Assembly: GCA_025362395.1 (NCBI GenBank)
Contig: JANYGK010000036.1
Location: 1 to 64,000, forward strand
Length of the DNA: 64,000 nucleotides
Direction of reading: 5' to 3'
From: Bacteroidota bacterium
GTDB lineage: Bacteria > Bacteroidota > Bacteroidia > B-17B0 > Aurantibacillaceae
Both the position numbers and the translations under genes were made by a program. Of this stretch, positions 50,476 through 60,215 are shown one piece after another. The stretch's first letter is position 1, and each line of letters begins with the position of its first letter. The notes beneath the pieces are model-generated. The model was not told where the DNA came from and did not search any database. It was given only the letters and a program-made list of their open reading frames with translations.

Positions 50476-53316
50476 ATGATCACAAAAGATACCCCGAAAA
50501 AATTATTTTTACTTGACGCTTATGCCTTAATCTACAGGGCATATTTTGCGTTTAGCAGCAACCCGCGCGTTACTTCCAAAGGATTAAATACTTCCGCGGT
50601 ATTTGGGTTTACAAATACACTACTCGAAATTCTGATCAAAGAAAAGCCTTCACATATTGCTGTTGTGTTTGATATGGAAGGTCCAACGGTGAGGCATACA
50701 GATTTTTCTGAGTATAAAGCAAACAGGGAAGAAATGCCAGAAGACCTGAGGGTGTGTATTCCTATTATTACAAATTTGATCAAAGGCTTTAACATTCCTA
50801 TTATTGGTTTGGAAGGATATGAAGCAGATGACGCAATAGGGACATTGGCTAAGATAGCCGAACAGCAAGGATTTACAACGTATATGATGACCCCCGATAA
50901 AGATTACGGGCAGCTGGTAGATGAAAATACATTTATTTATAAACCTGCCCGTTTAGGCAACGGCGCGGAAATATTAGGTGTTGAAGAGATCTGTAAAAAA
51001 TGGGAAATAAAAAATGTCAATCAGTTAATTGATATTTTAGGATTAATGGGCGATAAAGTAGATAACATTCCCGGCATACCGGGAGTAGGCGAAAAGACTG
51101 CTATACAATTAGTGAAAGATTTTGGTACCATTGAGAATTTATTGGAGAATACAGATAAATTGAAAGGTAAGCTTAAAGAAAAAGTAGAAAATAATAAGGA
51201 TAAAGCAATACAATCGAAATGGTTGGCGACAATAATTTTAGATGTACCTATTGAATTTAATGAAGCAGAGCTTGCCATTAAAGAAATTAATAAAGAGGCG
51301 TTGCGTGAATTATTTACAGAATTAGAATTCAGAGGGATAGCTCAGAAAGTATTAGGAGAAGACATTGGCGGAGGAAAGGAACTGTTTGCTAATTCTAATA
51401 AACCGAAAGAGGCAAAAGCGCCAAAGCCTGATTTGTTTAATACTGGCGATTTGTTTAGCGAAGAAAATATTGCCATCGAAGAACAGGAAGCCGCTAAAGT
51501 CTTTAAAACTGTAAAAGACCTGAATCCGAATTATATGTTATGTGATACACCGGAGTCTATTGAAAATTTATTGGCTGTTTTGAGTGCAAATCCGGAATAT
51601 TGCTTTGATACAGAAACAACCGACTTGGATACGATTAAAGCCGAACTTGTAGGAATGTCATTTTCAGTAAAGCCTTTAGAAGCTTACTACGTGCCGGTTT
51701 CGGAAGATCAAACGGAAGCACAGAAAATGGTTGATCTGTTTAAGCCGATCTTAGCAGATGAGACAAAAACGTTAATAGGACAGAACATAAAGTACGATCT
51801 ACAGATATTAAAAAATTATGGTATTGAAATAAAAAATAAATTATGGGATACCATGGTAGCACACTTTTTATTTATGCCGGAGATGAGGCATAACATGAAT
51901 GTGTTGGCAGAAACGTATTTAGATTATTCCCCGATAAGTATTGAAACGTTGATCGGCAAAAAAGGGAAAGATCAGTTAACGATGCGTTCTGTTTCTTTAG
52001 ACATTATTAAAGATTATGCTGCGGAAGATGCGGACATTACTTTAAAATTAAAACACGCTTTTGAGCCTAAGTTAAAAGAATCGCAAACAGAAAAATTATT
52101 TCATGAGGTGGAAGTGCCGTTAATCCATGCGTTAGCGGGTATGGAAAGGGAAGGGATTAATTTAGATGTGAATGTATTAAAGGAATTTTCCGCTCAATTG
52201 CAAGAGGATATTACAAGAGTGGATGCCGAAATTCAACAACTGGCAGGCACAAAATTTAATATCTCTTCACCGAAACAAGTCGGTGAAATTTTATTCGATT
52301 ATCTTAAAGTAATTGAAAAACCAAAAAAAACAAAGACGGGTCAATATGCCACAGGGGAAGATATTTTATCGAAGCTGGAAGGAAAGCATCCTATCATTGC
52401 TAAGATTTTAGATTACAGGGAATTGGTAAAATTAAAGTCTACCTATGTGGATAGTTTACCTTTGTTGGTGAATGAAAAAACAAATCGCCTGCACACCACG
52501 TTTAACCAAGTTGTGGCGGTTACAGGGCGTTTGAGCAGTGATAATCCCAATCTTCAAAATATTCCAATCCGTACCGAAAGAGGAAGACAAATTCGTAAAG
52601 CATTTATTCCACGCGGTGAAGATTATGTATTGTTAAGTGCGGATTATTCTCAAATTGAATTGCGTATTGTGGCTTCTATCAGCGGTGATGCTAATATGTG
52701 TGAAGCGTTTATTTCCGGTAAAGATATTCATACAGCCACCGCGGCTAAAGTGTACGGCATTGAAGAATCGGAGGTGACAAAGGAAATGCGTTATAAAGCC
52801 AAAAGTGTAAACTTTGGTATTATATATGGGCAGGGCGCTTTTGGTTTAGCCGATAATTTAAATATACCGCGCGCGGAAGCAAAACAATTAATTGATAATT
52901 ACTTTGCACAATACGGTTCTATTAAAGAGTATATGAATTCGGAAATTGAGTTTGCAAAAGAGCATGGGTATGTACAAACGTTAATGGGGCGTAAACGTTG
53001 GTTAAAAGACATTAATTCGGCTAACCAAACAGTGAGGTCGTATGCGGAACGAAATGCTATTAATGCGCCAATACAAGGTTCCGCCGCCGATATGATAAAA
53101 GTGGCTATGGTCAATATTCATAACGAATTAAAATCGATGAATGTAAAATCAAGGATGGTATTGCAGGTACATGATGAGTTAGTGTTTGATGTCTATAAAC
53201 CGGAATTGGAAATGTTGAAACCAATTATTGAAAAACACATGCAGGAAGCCTTGCCATTAAAGGTTCCTGTTGAGGTAGGAATGGGTGTTGGTAATAATTG
53301 GTTGGAGGCACATTAA
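50476..53316 (+). CDS. polA: DNA polymerase I
   Basis: A 946-residue, three-domain DNA polymerase I used in repair and Okazaki fragment processing. The 5'-nuclease domain spans about residues 1-300 (FLLDAYALIYRAYFAF, GLMGDKVDNIPGIPGVGEKT). The 3'-5' exonuclease is intact: FDTETTDLD with D378 and E380, and DYAAEDADITLKL. The polymerase domain has motif A (SADYSQIELRI), motif B (RYKAKSVNFGIIYGQGAFGL) and motif C VHDELVFDV (D900, E901). Thus all three activities are predicted. The gene is followed by a repeat-rich 86-bp spacer and a convergent helicase gene. Confidence 0.96.
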   Translation: MITKDTPKKLFLLDAYALIYRAYFAFSSNPRVTSKGLNTSAVFGFTNTLLEILIKEKPSHIAVVFDMEGPTVRHTDFSEYKANREEMPEDLRVCIPIITNLIKGFNIPIIGLEGYEADDAIGTLAKIAEQQGFTTYMMTPDKDYGQLVDENTFIYKPARLGNGAEILGVEEICKKWEIKNVNQLIDILGLMGDKVDNIPGIPGVGEKTAIQLVKDFGTIENLLENTDKLKGKLKEKVENNKDKAIQSKWLATIILDVPIEFNEAELAIKEINKEALRELFTELEFRGIAQKVLGEDIGGGKELFANSNKPKEAKAPKPDLFNTGDLFSEENIAIEEQEAAKVFKTVKDLNPNYMLCDTPESIENLLAVLSANPEYCFDTETTDLDTIKAELVGMSFSVKPLEAYYVPVSEDQTEAQKMVDLFKPILADETKTLIGQNIKYDLQILKNYGIEIKNKLWDTMVAHFLFMPEMRHNMNVLAETYLDYSPISIETLIGKKGKDQLTMRSVSLDIIKDYAAEDADITLKLKHAFEPKLKESQTEKLFHEVEVPLIHALAGMEREGINLDVNVLKEFSAQLQEDITRVDAEIQQLAGTKFNISSPKQVGEILFDYLKVIEKPKKTKTGQYATGEDILSKLEGKHPIIAKILDYRELVKLKSTYVDSLPLLVNEKTNRLHTTFNQVVAVTGRLSSDNPNLQNIPIRTERGRQIRKAFIPRGEDYVLLSADYSQIELRIVASISGDANMCEAFISGKDIHTATAAKVYGIEESEVTKEMRYKAKSVNFGIIYGQGAFGLADNLNIPRAEAKQLIDNYFAQYGSIKEYMNSEIEFAKEHGYVQTLMGRKRWLKDINSANQTVRSYAERNAINAPIQGSAADMIKVAMVNIHNELKSMNVKSRMVLQVHDELVFDVYKPELEMLKPIIEKHMQEALPLKVPVEVGMGVGNNWLEAH

Positions 53317-53320
53317 AAAC

Positions 53321-53385
53321 CTCCTCCGTCCTGCGGACACCTTCCCGAATCAAGTTCGGGACAGGCTCTTTGAAGGAGAAACTTG
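53321..53385. repeat. Composite palindromic repeat between polA and the helicase gene
   Basis: Contains GTCC-TGC-GGAC (53329-53339), CCCGAA-TCAAG-TTCGGG (53344-53360), and an outer CTCCT with AGGAG pair. Nested short dyads and GC-richness resemble dispersed intergenic elements I recall from Bacteroidota genomes. It may act as a bidirectional terminator for the convergent pair. Confidence 0.6.
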
Positions 53386-53402
53386 TTTACTGCAAATACC
53401 TT

Positions 53403-54740
53403 TTATTTATTCGAACTTTTTTCGCGGTTCCGTTTATCTGCAATGCGTTGTAAGCTTGCTTGGCGGCGTTTCCCGCCGATGTTCACTTTCTTGTTCTTGT
53501 CTTTCTTTTCGTGGAATGCCCCTGTAGGAGTTACCAATTTAGGGATTTTCTTTAAGCTCTTATCGCGTTTTACCGGTTTTTCATCCTGTGTTAAGTTTTC
53601 CGAAACTTCAACAGCTTCAGGCAAGTCAAGCATCTGAATTTTTTTATGCATTAAGGCTTCAATTTCTTTTTGCATGGGCTGATTGGCTTTGGTAATAAAG
53701 CTAATTGCAATACCTGTCTTATCCGCTCTTCCCGTTCTTCCTATCCGGTGAATGTAAGCATTGGGATCTTTAACCGGCATATCAAAATTAATAACGTGTG
53801 TTACATCTTTCAGGTCTAACCCGCGGGCAATTACATCAGTGGCTATAAGCATACGGTGTGTGCCTTCATCAAACTGTTTCACAGCGCTGAAACGCTGAGG
53901 CTGCGATTTATTAGAATGGATCACCCCAATATCTTCTGCAAAGCCGGCCTCTAATTCTTTATAAATTTCATCCGCTATTTTTTTATTTTTTACAAATAAC
54001 AGCACTTTTGTAAAGTCTTTTTCATGCTGTAATAAAAATTCCAATAGGTTTGCTTTTGTATAAAAGTTAGGAACGGAATACCCCTGTTGAATAATTTTTT
54101 CTAACGGTGTGCCTCTGCTTATTAATTCAATATACTCAGGTTTTTTAAAATGATTTTCTATCATTAATTCCACATCTTCATTCAAAGTAGCCGAAAACAT
54201 GAGGTTTTGACGCTTTTCAGGTAAAATATCAAGGATTTTTGTAAGCTGTGAACGGAACCCTAAATTCAACATTTCATCTACTTCATCAATTACTAATTTT
54301 TGAATGCCTGTAAATTGTAATGTCCGGCTCAAGGTTAAATCTATTAACCTTCCGGGCGTTGCTACTAAAATATCAAGGCCGTCATATACCTGTTGTTTTT
54401 GTACATTAATATTTGATGCACCGTATACTCCAAGGCATCTTACACGCATGTATTTACTTAATTTTTCAATTTCATTTACTACCTGCACCACTAATTCTCT
54501 TGTGGGTACTACAATTAATACACGGGGTGCCCGTTGTTCAGAATAAGTAAGCTGTCTTAAAATAGGAAGTAAATACGAGAACGTTTTTCCTGTACCTGTT
54601 TGTGCAATACCAACGGCATCGCGTCCCGACATAATTACAGGGAATGCTTTCTCCTGTATAGGGGTCGGTTTTTCAAAACCTATATCGCTTAACGCGTTTA
54701 ATAATGGTTTGGTAAGGTTAAGATCTTTAAACGTTGTCAT
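53403..54740 (-). CDS. DEAD-box-type ATP-dependent RNA helicase (DEVD variant)
   Basis: A 445-residue RNA helicase, start at 54740 (MTTFKDLNLTKPLLNALSDI); a TTG six codons upstream is inside the promoter box. Q motif PTPIQEKAFP, motif I AQTGTGKT, motif Ia PTRELV, TPGRLID, motif II DEVD (in place of DEAD, with Val for Ala), motif III SAT and motif VI HRIGRTGR are all present. The C-terminal tail is basic and short (KKDKNKKVNIGGKRRQA). It resembles RhlE/DbpA-type helicases involved in ribosome assembly or mRNA turnover; the exact subgroup is unclear. Confidence 0.93.
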   Translation of the reverse strand: MTTFKDLNLTKPLLNALSDIGFEKPTPIQEKAFPVIMSGRDAVGIAQTGTGKTFSYLLPILRQLTYSEQRAPRVLIVVPTRELVVQVVNEIEKLSKYMRVRCLGVYGASNINVQKQQVYDGLDILVATPGRLIDLTLSRTLQFTGIQKLVIDEVDEMLNLGFRSQLTKILDILPEKRQNLMFSATLNEDVELMIENHFKKPEYIELISRGTPLEKIIQQGYSVPNFYTKANLLEFLLQHEKDFTKVLLFVKNKKIADEIYKELEAGFAEDIGVIHSNKSQPQRFSAVKQFDEGTHRMLIATDVIARGLDLKDVTHVINFDMPVKDPNAYIHRIGRTGRADKTGIAISFITKANQPMQKEIEALMHKKIQMLDLPEAVEVSENLTQDEKPVKRDKSLKKIPKLVTPTGAFHEKKDKNKKVNIGGKRRQASLQRIADKRNREKSSNK

Positions 54741-54755
54741 GCCTGTTAATTTTGG

Positions 54756-54763
54756 CAAAGATA
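54756..54763 (-). promoter_or_regulatory. Candidate -7 box of the helicase gene
   Basis: Minus-strand TATCTTTG matches TAnnTTTG, 15 bp before the ATG at 54740. Upstream lies a GCAGCCTGC direct repeat (54775-54783 and 54794-54802), spaced by 10 bp. Confidence 0.4.
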
Positions 54764-54849
54764 CGTTATTTTTTGCAGCCTGCAGTATGGTATGCAGCCT
54801 GCCCGGCTATAGTATAGGCAATTACTGAGCATTGGTGAATAGAATAATA

Positions 54850-55068
54850 CTAAAGCTTTCTTAATGGTTCGAGTAAATATTCAAGCCCGTTAGATTTTAT
54901 TTCGTAAATGGTTGCCAGTTGCATACCCAGCTTGCCTTCCGGGAAGCCGCCTTTTCTCATAAACCATTCAAGGTAGGATACAGGAAGGTCTGCTAAAATC
55001 CTCCCCCGGTATTTACCAAAAGGCATCTTTAGTTTAACAAGTTCCAATAATATTTCAGAGTTGTGCAT
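54850..55068 (-). CDS. DUF3820 family small protein
   Basis: A 72-residue protein. MPFGKYRGRILADLPVSYLE is the family core (xMPFGKYxGxxLxDLPxxYLxW), followed by WFMRKGGFPEGKLGMQLATI. The same motif occurs at the C-terminus of some exonucleases (ExoX-type), which suggests nucleic-acid binding, but the stand-alone family has no defined role. It starts 6 bp after the lepB stop codon, so it is in the lepB transcript. Confidence 0.82.
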   Translation of the reverse strand: MHNSEILLELVKLKMPFGKYRGRILADLPVSYLEWFMRKGGFPEGKLGMQLATIYEIKSNGLEYLLEPLRKL

Positions 55069-55074
55069 GTAAGA

Positions 55075-56820
55075 TTATGCTTTTTTCTGCTTCCGTTTTT
55101 TATTCCAATAATTATAACCGATTAACGCGAGTATAAATATCAATACAGGAATTTTCCAGGATACAAGCCCGTCTTCACCTACATAACACATAAAACGACC
55201 CCAGCGGAATTTTCCGTCGTGAGCATTTTTTGTCAGCGAGCCGAGTACAGATTTTCCGGAGATAGGATTATTTTTAGGATCTTTCATGCTGAACCAAACA
55301 AATACAGGTCTGCCAACTACATGATCAAACGGTACAACACCCCAGCTGCGGCTGTCTGCAGAGTTATGCCGGTTATCTCCCATCATCCAATAATAACCCT
55401 GTTTAAAGGTATAAGACGTAATGGGTTTCCCATCGTATAATACATTAGCGCCTGAAGTAGTAATATGATGAATTCCGTTATCGTAAGTGCTTAACATTTT
55501 TTCGTATAAGCAAATATTACCTGTATCAATAGCAACCGTCATACCTTCCGTTGGAAGAGTTAACGGACCAAAATTGTCATTGTTCCAAGGATAATGGGGA
55601 TTGTGCGGAAAAATACTTTGATTGTATTCTTTTTTTGGAGCTACTTGTTTTTTTACTTCCAGTACATTAGGGATCGCTTTTATTTGCGCGGCTACATCCT
55701 CCGGCATATTCATCATGTAAACTACTGTATCGGCTGATATAGCTTTAATTCCGGCTTCGGTCACATAAATATCATGATCATCTAAAAACGCTTCGTTCAT
55801 CATGTAATTTTGCCTGCCGGTTTCCGGATCACTTTCAATACGGTCAAACAAATGCGTGTATGTTTTCACATCATAAAAATGCTGCGCGTGTTCGGGCATA
55901 GCCTGTTTTTTATCATTAATATAAATTTCTCCGTCTTTTATTTCTAATTTATCTCCTGCTATGGCTACACAGCGTTTTACATAATGCTCGCGTTTGTCAA
56001 CGGGGCGTCCTACTTTTTTTCCATTTTTTACCGTAATATCTCCAAGTTCAATAGTGAAATTAGGATTGTTCATGTTTTGATATCCGTGACGTCTTACCAT
56101 TTCGTAGTAGCTTGTGTATTGCTGTGTACCAATGGTTACGGTATCTCCGTCAGGATAATTGAAAACTACTATTTCACCGTTTTTTGGTTTTGAATAACCC
56201 GGTAAACGCATGTAAGGCAATTTTATCCACTCTACATACGATTGTGTACCTGTGGTAAAAGGTAGTGTGTGATGTGCAAACGGAAAGGCAATAGGTGTTT
56301 GCGGCACCTTAGCACCGTAGCATAATTTATTAACGAATAAAAAATCGCCTACCATTAACGACTTTTCTAACGATGAGGTAGGAATAGTAAACGCTTCAAA
56401 GAAAAACCCGCGAATAATACTTGCTGCTACTACGGCAAAAATAATGGGATCAGCCCAGTTTTTTACAAACGAAGATTCTGATTTGATATCGCTTACACCA
56501 AAATATTTTGTCTCTTTGCTGAAACCTAAATACGCAAAGTATAAATAGGGCATTACTGCTGCTAAAAACAAGTCATTATTTTGTCGTTTTTTAAAAGCAC
56601 GGGCTAATTGGAAACCATATACACCATACATAATAAGGTTTACACCCGGTACGATCATAATTAACCCCCACCATTTAGGGCGATTAATTAATTTGCCGAG
56701 CTCCCAAAAATTATAAACAGGAATTAATGCTTTCCATGCAGGCAGGCCCGCTTTTTCAAATATTTTATACAATCCCGCAAATGATATTAAAACAAGTATT
56801 AAAAAAATGATGTTGCCCAT
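55075..56820 (-). CDS. lepB: Signal peptidase I with extra N-terminal membrane domain
   Basis: Removes signal peptides of exported proteins at the inner membrane. At 581 residues it is about twice the size of E. coli LepB. Residues 1-115 form a DUF5684-like membrane module (ILVLISFAGLYKIFEKAG, PVYNFWELGKLINRPKWW, MIVPGVNLIMYGVYGF). The S26 domain begins near 122: IPTSSLEKSLMVGDF aligns with the nucleophile motif, S150 being catalytic (Leu rather than Met follows it), the Lys base is in HYVKRCVAIAGD, and MMGDNRHNSADSRSWG is present. A large insert lies between them. A C-terminal hydrophobic segment (WKIPVLIFILALIGYNYW) and basic tail follow. It is 63 bp downstream of the dapB stop in the same direction. 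Confidence 0.92.
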   Translation of the reverse strand: MGNIIFLILVLISFAGLYKIFEKAGLPAWKALIPVYNFWELGKLINRPKWWGLIMIVPGVNLIMYGVYGFQLARAFKKRQNNDLFLAAVMPYLYFAYLGFSKETKYFGVSDIKSESSFVKNWADPIIFAVVAASIIRGFFFEAFTIPTSSLEKSLMVGDFLFVNKLCYGAKVPQTPIAFPFAHHTLPFTTGTQSYVEWIKLPYMRLPGYSKPKNGEIVVFNYPDGDTVTIGTQQYTSYYEMVRRHGYQNMNNPNFTIELGDITVKNGKKVGRPVDKREHYVKRCVAIAGDKLEIKDGEIYINDKKQAMPEHAQHFYDVKTYTHLFDRIESDPETGRQNYMMNEAFLDDHDIYVTEAGIKAISADTVVYMMNMPEDVAAQIKAIPNVLEVKKQVAPKKEYNQSIFPHNPHYPWNNDNFGPLTLPTEGMTVAIDTGNICLYEKMLSTYDNGIHHITTSGANVLYDGKPITSYTFKQGYYWMMGDNRHNSADSRSWGVVPFDHVVGRPVFVWFSMKDPKNNPISGKSVLGSLTKNAHDGKFRWGRFMCYVGEDGLVSWKIPVLIFILALIGYNYWNKKRKQKKA

Positions 56821-56883
56821 GTTATAGTTATGAATTATAAGTTTTTTAGTTGTTTGCGTTTAATTTTTAATAATTACTGATTA

Positions 56884-57591
56884 TCATACCAGGTCATTCA
56901 TGGTAAATATACCTTTTTTACTTTTAATATATTCGGCTGCTATAACGGCGCCTAAGGCAAAGCCTTTGCGGTTATGTGCCTTATGCATGATTTCAATATC
57001 ATCCACCTCCGATGTGTATTTTACGATGTGTGTGCCCGGAACTTCATCTTCCCTAACGTCTTTAATAAAAATAGTTTCCGAATCTTTATCGGTAATGCTG
57101 TAGTTGTTTTTTCGGCTTATTTTTTCGATGATCCGGTTGGCTAATGTTATGGCTGTTCCACTTGGCTTATCCAGTTTATGAATGTGATGGATTTCTTCCA
57201 TCTCAACATTATACGAATCATATTTATTCATTAATTCTGCCAGGTAAGAATTTACTTTCATAAATACATTAACCCCTAAGCTGAAATTTGTCGCATGAAA
57301 TAGAGTCCCGTTTTTTTGATTACATTCTGATTCAATTTCTTTAAGTGAATTGTACCAGCCTGTAGTGCCAACTACTACAGGAACGCAGGCATCAAAACAT
57401 TTTTTAATATTTTGTATAACAGTATGCGGTGTGCTGAATTCAATAGCAACATCCGCTTTTTTAAGTTCTTCTAAACTGAAAGTGGTTGCATTATTTCCAC
57501 TTACTTTTAAAACAATATGGTGGCCTCTTTGTAAAGCGATAGATTCTATCTCTTTACCCATTTTGCCGTATCCTAATAATGCTATGTTCAT
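56884..57591 (-). CDS. dapB: 4-hydroxy-tetrahydrodipicolinate reductase
   Basis: Reduces dihydrodipicolinate in lysine and diaminopimelate synthesis. With start at 57591 (MNIALLGYGKMGKEIE) it is 235 residues; an upstream ATG at 57612 adds 7 residues before the Rossmann strand. The motifs GYGKMG, EFSTPHTV, GTTGW, NFSLGVN, EEIHHIHKLDKPSGTA and the C-terminal FALGAVIAAEYI are typical. It lies between DUF5683 and lepB in the parA-parB-DUF5683-dapB-lepB block common in Bacteroidota. Confidence 0.94.
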   Translation of the reverse strand: MNIALLGYGKMGKEIESIALQRGHHIVLKVSGNNATTFSLEELKKADVAIEFSTPHTVIQNIKKCFDACVPVVVGTTGWYNSLKEIESECNQKNGTLFHATNFSLGVNVFMKVNSYLAELMNKYDSYNVEMEEIHHIHKLDKPSGTAITLANRIIEKISRKNNYSITDKDSETIFIKDVREDEVPGTHIVKYTSEVDDIEIMHKAHNRKGFALGAVIAAEYIKSKKGIFTMNDLV

Positions 57592-57693
57592 ATTTGTTTT
57601 TTTGTATTTCATTAAACCTTATAAAAAACATATAAGTTTTATTTCAATATAACCTTTGCTGTATCTTAGGCCTTAAACCTTTTGTTCTTTTAA

Positions 57694-58275
57694 TTATTTA
57701 AAATTTAATTTAAGTGTTAAGCCGGTTTGCAGTTTGTTATTGTAACCTAATGTTGAATAGGGCTTAATTTGTAGGCTGAGGTCGTCGCTTACATCAAATG
57801 TTTTAAGGTGCGCGGCTACATTTGCGTCAATAATATTAACCACATAAACAAGTGCGCCAACAATTATGGCAATATCCCTGCGTTTTTTATAATAATTTTT
57901 TTCGGTGATGAGTTGGTCACTCGAATAACGCGTAGTGTTTAGTGTATTGGGATCACCATCGTTTTCAGCCCTGAGATTATTACTGTAAAATTTATAATTT
58001 TTATAATTGCTGTAGCCCCAATACCCTAAACCGCCTAAGGCTGCGTATATAACGGGCATTTTCCAATACTGCCGGTTATAAGCCTGGCCGGCACCGGGAA
58101 TAATAGCACTTAATGTCGCGGCTTTGCGGGCTGTTCCATAAATTGCTTTTTTAGTTTCTTTTTTTGCTTTAACAGTATCGACCGCGGAAGTTTTTACGGT
58201 ATCTATTCGTTGCGCATAAGTTGTACAGCAAATCAATGTAAATAACAAAATAATATATAGGTGTAAAATTTTCAC
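57694..58275 (-). CDS. DUF5683 family exported protein
   Basis: A 193-residue protein with signal peptide MKILHLYIILLFTLICCTTYAQ, then a Lys-rich segment, and the family core KAATLSAIIPGAGQAYNRQYWKMPV followed by a membrane segment IYAALGGLGYWGYSNY. Later YKKRRDIAIIVGALVYVVNI forms another hydrophobic stretch, and the end (LQIKPYSTL to LTLKLNF) looks like a beta-strand pair. Function unknown; the gene is found between parB and dapB in many Bacteroidota, as here, and it is 56 bp from the parB stop. Confidence 0.85.
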   Translation of the reverse strand: MKILHLYIILLFTLICCTTYAQRIDTVKTSAVDTVKAKKETKKAIYGTARKAATLSAIIPGAGQAYNRQYWKMPVIYAALGGLGYWGYSNYKNYKFYSNNLRAENDGDPNTLNTTRYSSDQLITEKNYYKKRRDIAIIVGALVYVVNIIDANVAAHLKTFDVSDDLSLQIKPYSTLGYNNKLQTGLTLKLNFK

Positions 58276-58331
58276 TAATCAAAAGTATACACAGAAAACT
58301 TTTATTAAAGATTTCCGGTAGTAACGGTTAG

Positions 58332-59228
58332 TTAATTTATGTCAAAAAACGATAAAATATGTTCAAGCTCGGTTTCATTGCTAAAGCTTAAAGATAAGCT
58401 GCCTGCGCCCTTTACGTTGCGTTTAAAGTCAAATGATTTACTGAATATTTTCTCCAGTTTTTTAGCGATCTGTTTGTCTTCAATAGTAAGCGGTTTTTCT
58501 ACACGAGTGGTTTTAGGAGTAAATTTTAGTTTTTCTCCGCGCGCTAATTCTTCTACCTGGCGAACCGATAATTCATTTTCAACAGCCATGGCATAAATGG
58601 CTAATTGCTTATCTTCATTTTCAATGCTTAGTAACGCTCGCGCGTGGCCCATTGATATATCTTTATCGCGCACCGCTTTTTGAATAACGGCCGGCAATTT
58701 TAAAAGTCTTAAAAAATTGGTAACGGTGCTGCGTTGTTTGTTTACTTTTTCACTTAATTGTTCTTGTGTAATATTACATTCATCAATTAAACGTTTGTAG
58801 CTTAATGATATTTCTATCGGGTCAAGGTCTTCACGTTGAATGTTTTCTATCAATCCCATTTCAAGCATTGCCTGGTCATTGGCAACTCTTAAGTAAGCGG
58901 GGATTTCAGTTAACCCGGCAAGTTGTGTAGCTCTGAAACGGCGTTCTCCCGAAATAAGCTGGTATTTATCATAACCCAGTTTACGAACAGTGATTGGCTG
59001 AATAATGCCGTGCTGCTTAATGGAATCAGCCAACTCCTGTAAAGCAATTTCTTCGAAATTAGTACGGGGCTGAAAAGGATTTGTTTCAATATCTTTTATT
59101 TTAATAACGGCAATTGACCCGACAACAGGCGAACCATCGCCTGATTGCCTGGTTGTAATATCTGTTTTGGCATTTTCCAGTAACGCGCTTAACCCTCTTC
59201 CTAATGCCGGTTTTTTATTTGTACTCAT
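58332..59228 (-). CDS. parB: Chromosome partitioning protein ParB
   Basis: Binds parS sites and works with ParA in chromosome segregation; the CTPase fold is implied by the family. The 298-residue protein opens with KKPALGRGLSALLENAK, the usual ParB start. The N-terminal domain has IETNPFQPRTNFEE, ISGERRFRATQLAG and MGLIENIQREDLDPIE (GERRxRA nucleotide and parS clamp motifs). The HTH follows in LSEKVNKQRSTVTNFLRLLK and KDISMGHARALLS. The C-terminal dimerisation segment ends LSFSNETELEHILSFF. parA is 98 bp upstream, with an AT-rich gap. Confidence 0.95.
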   Translation of the reverse strand: MSTNKKPALGRGLSALLENAKTDITTRQSGDGSPVVGSIAVIKIKDIETNPFQPRTNFEEIALQELADSIKQHGIIQPITVRKLGYDKYQLISGERRFRATQLAGLTEIPAYLRVANDQAMLEMGLIENIQREDLDPIEISLSYKRLIDECNITQEQLSEKVNKQRSTVTNFLRLLKLPAVIQKAVRDKDISMGHARALLSIENEDKQLAIYAMAVENELSVRQVEELARGEKLKFTPKTTRVEKPLTIEDKQIAKKLEKIFSKSFDFKRNVKGAGSLSLSFSNETELEHILSFFDIN

Positions 59229-59326
59229 TTTTTTGTAGTTTGGAAAGTTAAAAAGTTTAAAGGTTTAGAAAGTCAAGACATTCTCAATTTTTCTAAACTT
59301 TCAATTTTCTAATTTTCAATTTAATT

Positions 59327-60160
59327 TTATCCTTCGTTAAATTCTGATTCTTCTTCTGTAAAGGTCATTGTTCTGTCTTCATCGCTTATTTTAGTTAAGC
59401 CGTTGCGTTGCAAAATTTCGCGGGCAAGGTTTAAATAATTTACCGATCCTTTTCCGATAGCATCGTGCATAATAATTGTTTTACCATGGCTTGGCGCTTC
59501 CGCCAGTTTAATGTTACGCTGTACAATAGTTTGAAATACCATATTCTGGAAATGCATTTTTACTTCTTCTACAACCTGGTTAGCAAGCTTTAAGCGCGGA
59601 TCGTACATGGTAAGCAATACCCCTTCAATATCTAAATTAGTATTAATATGCGCCTGAACTAATTTTATGGTCTGTAATAATTTCCCCATCCCCTCTAAAG
59701 CAAAATACTCACATTGTACGGGGATGATCACGCTGTCTGCCGCCGCTAAAGAATTAATAACGGTAAGGCCCAGTGAAGGACAGCAATCAATAATAATAAA
59801 ATCGTAATCGCCTTTAATTTTATCCAAAGCGGCTTTCATCATGTAATCCCTGTCAGGCAGGTTTACAATTTCCAGTTCAATGGCTACAAGGTCAGTATTG
59901 GTTGGTAACAGGTATAAATTAGGCGTTTCTGTTTCAAGGATCACCTCTTTAGGATGTGTATTGTTGATAATGCATTCGTACAAACCCGCTTTTACATCCC
60001 TGGGTTCAATACCCACTCCCGATGTAGAATTAGCCTGTGGGTCACCGTCAACCAACAATGTTTTATATTCTAAAACAGCCAGTGAGGCTGCTAAATTAAT
60101 AGCAGAAGTTGTTTTACCGACTCCGCCTTTTTGATTTGCTATTGCTATTATTTTTCCCAT
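59327..60160 (-). CDS. parA: Chromosome partitioning ATPase ParA
   Basis: A Walker-type ATPase that acts with ParB to separate chromosome origins. The 277-residue protein has the deviant Walker [24 protein letters not shown], and Walker [10 protein letters not shown], plus the [11 protein letters not shown] segment of chromosomal Soj proteins. A short acidic C-terminal extension ([16 protein letters not shown]) is atypical but common in this phylum. It heads the parA-parB-DUF5683-dapB-lepB block; a MBL-fold hydrolase gene lies 55 bp upstream on the same strand. Confidence 0.95.
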   Translation of the reverse strand: MGKIIAIANQKGGVGKTTSAINLAASLAVLEYKTLLVDGDPQANSTSGVGIEPRDVKAGLYECIINNTHPKEVILETETPNLYLLPTNTDLVAIELEIVNLPDRDYMMKAALDKIKGDYDFIIIDCCPSLGLTVINSLAAADSVIIPVQCEYFALEGMGKLLQTIKLVQAHINTNLDIEGVLLTMYDPRLKLANQVVEEVKMHFQNMVFQTIVQRNIKLAEAPSHGKTIIMHDAIGKGSVNYLNLAREILQRNGLTKISDEDRTMTFTEEESEFNEG

Positions 60161-60215
60161 GTGCTCAGTCAGTTTTAAAATTCAAATGTTATGCAATCGT
60201 CAAATTATATACTCT

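Noticed and set aside
57694-60160. parS site near parAB
   Set aside because: I looked for a TGTTNCACGTGNAACA-like palindrome around parA and parB and saw none; CACGTG-containing sequences at 8158 and 37884 lack flanking symmetry and are inside genes.
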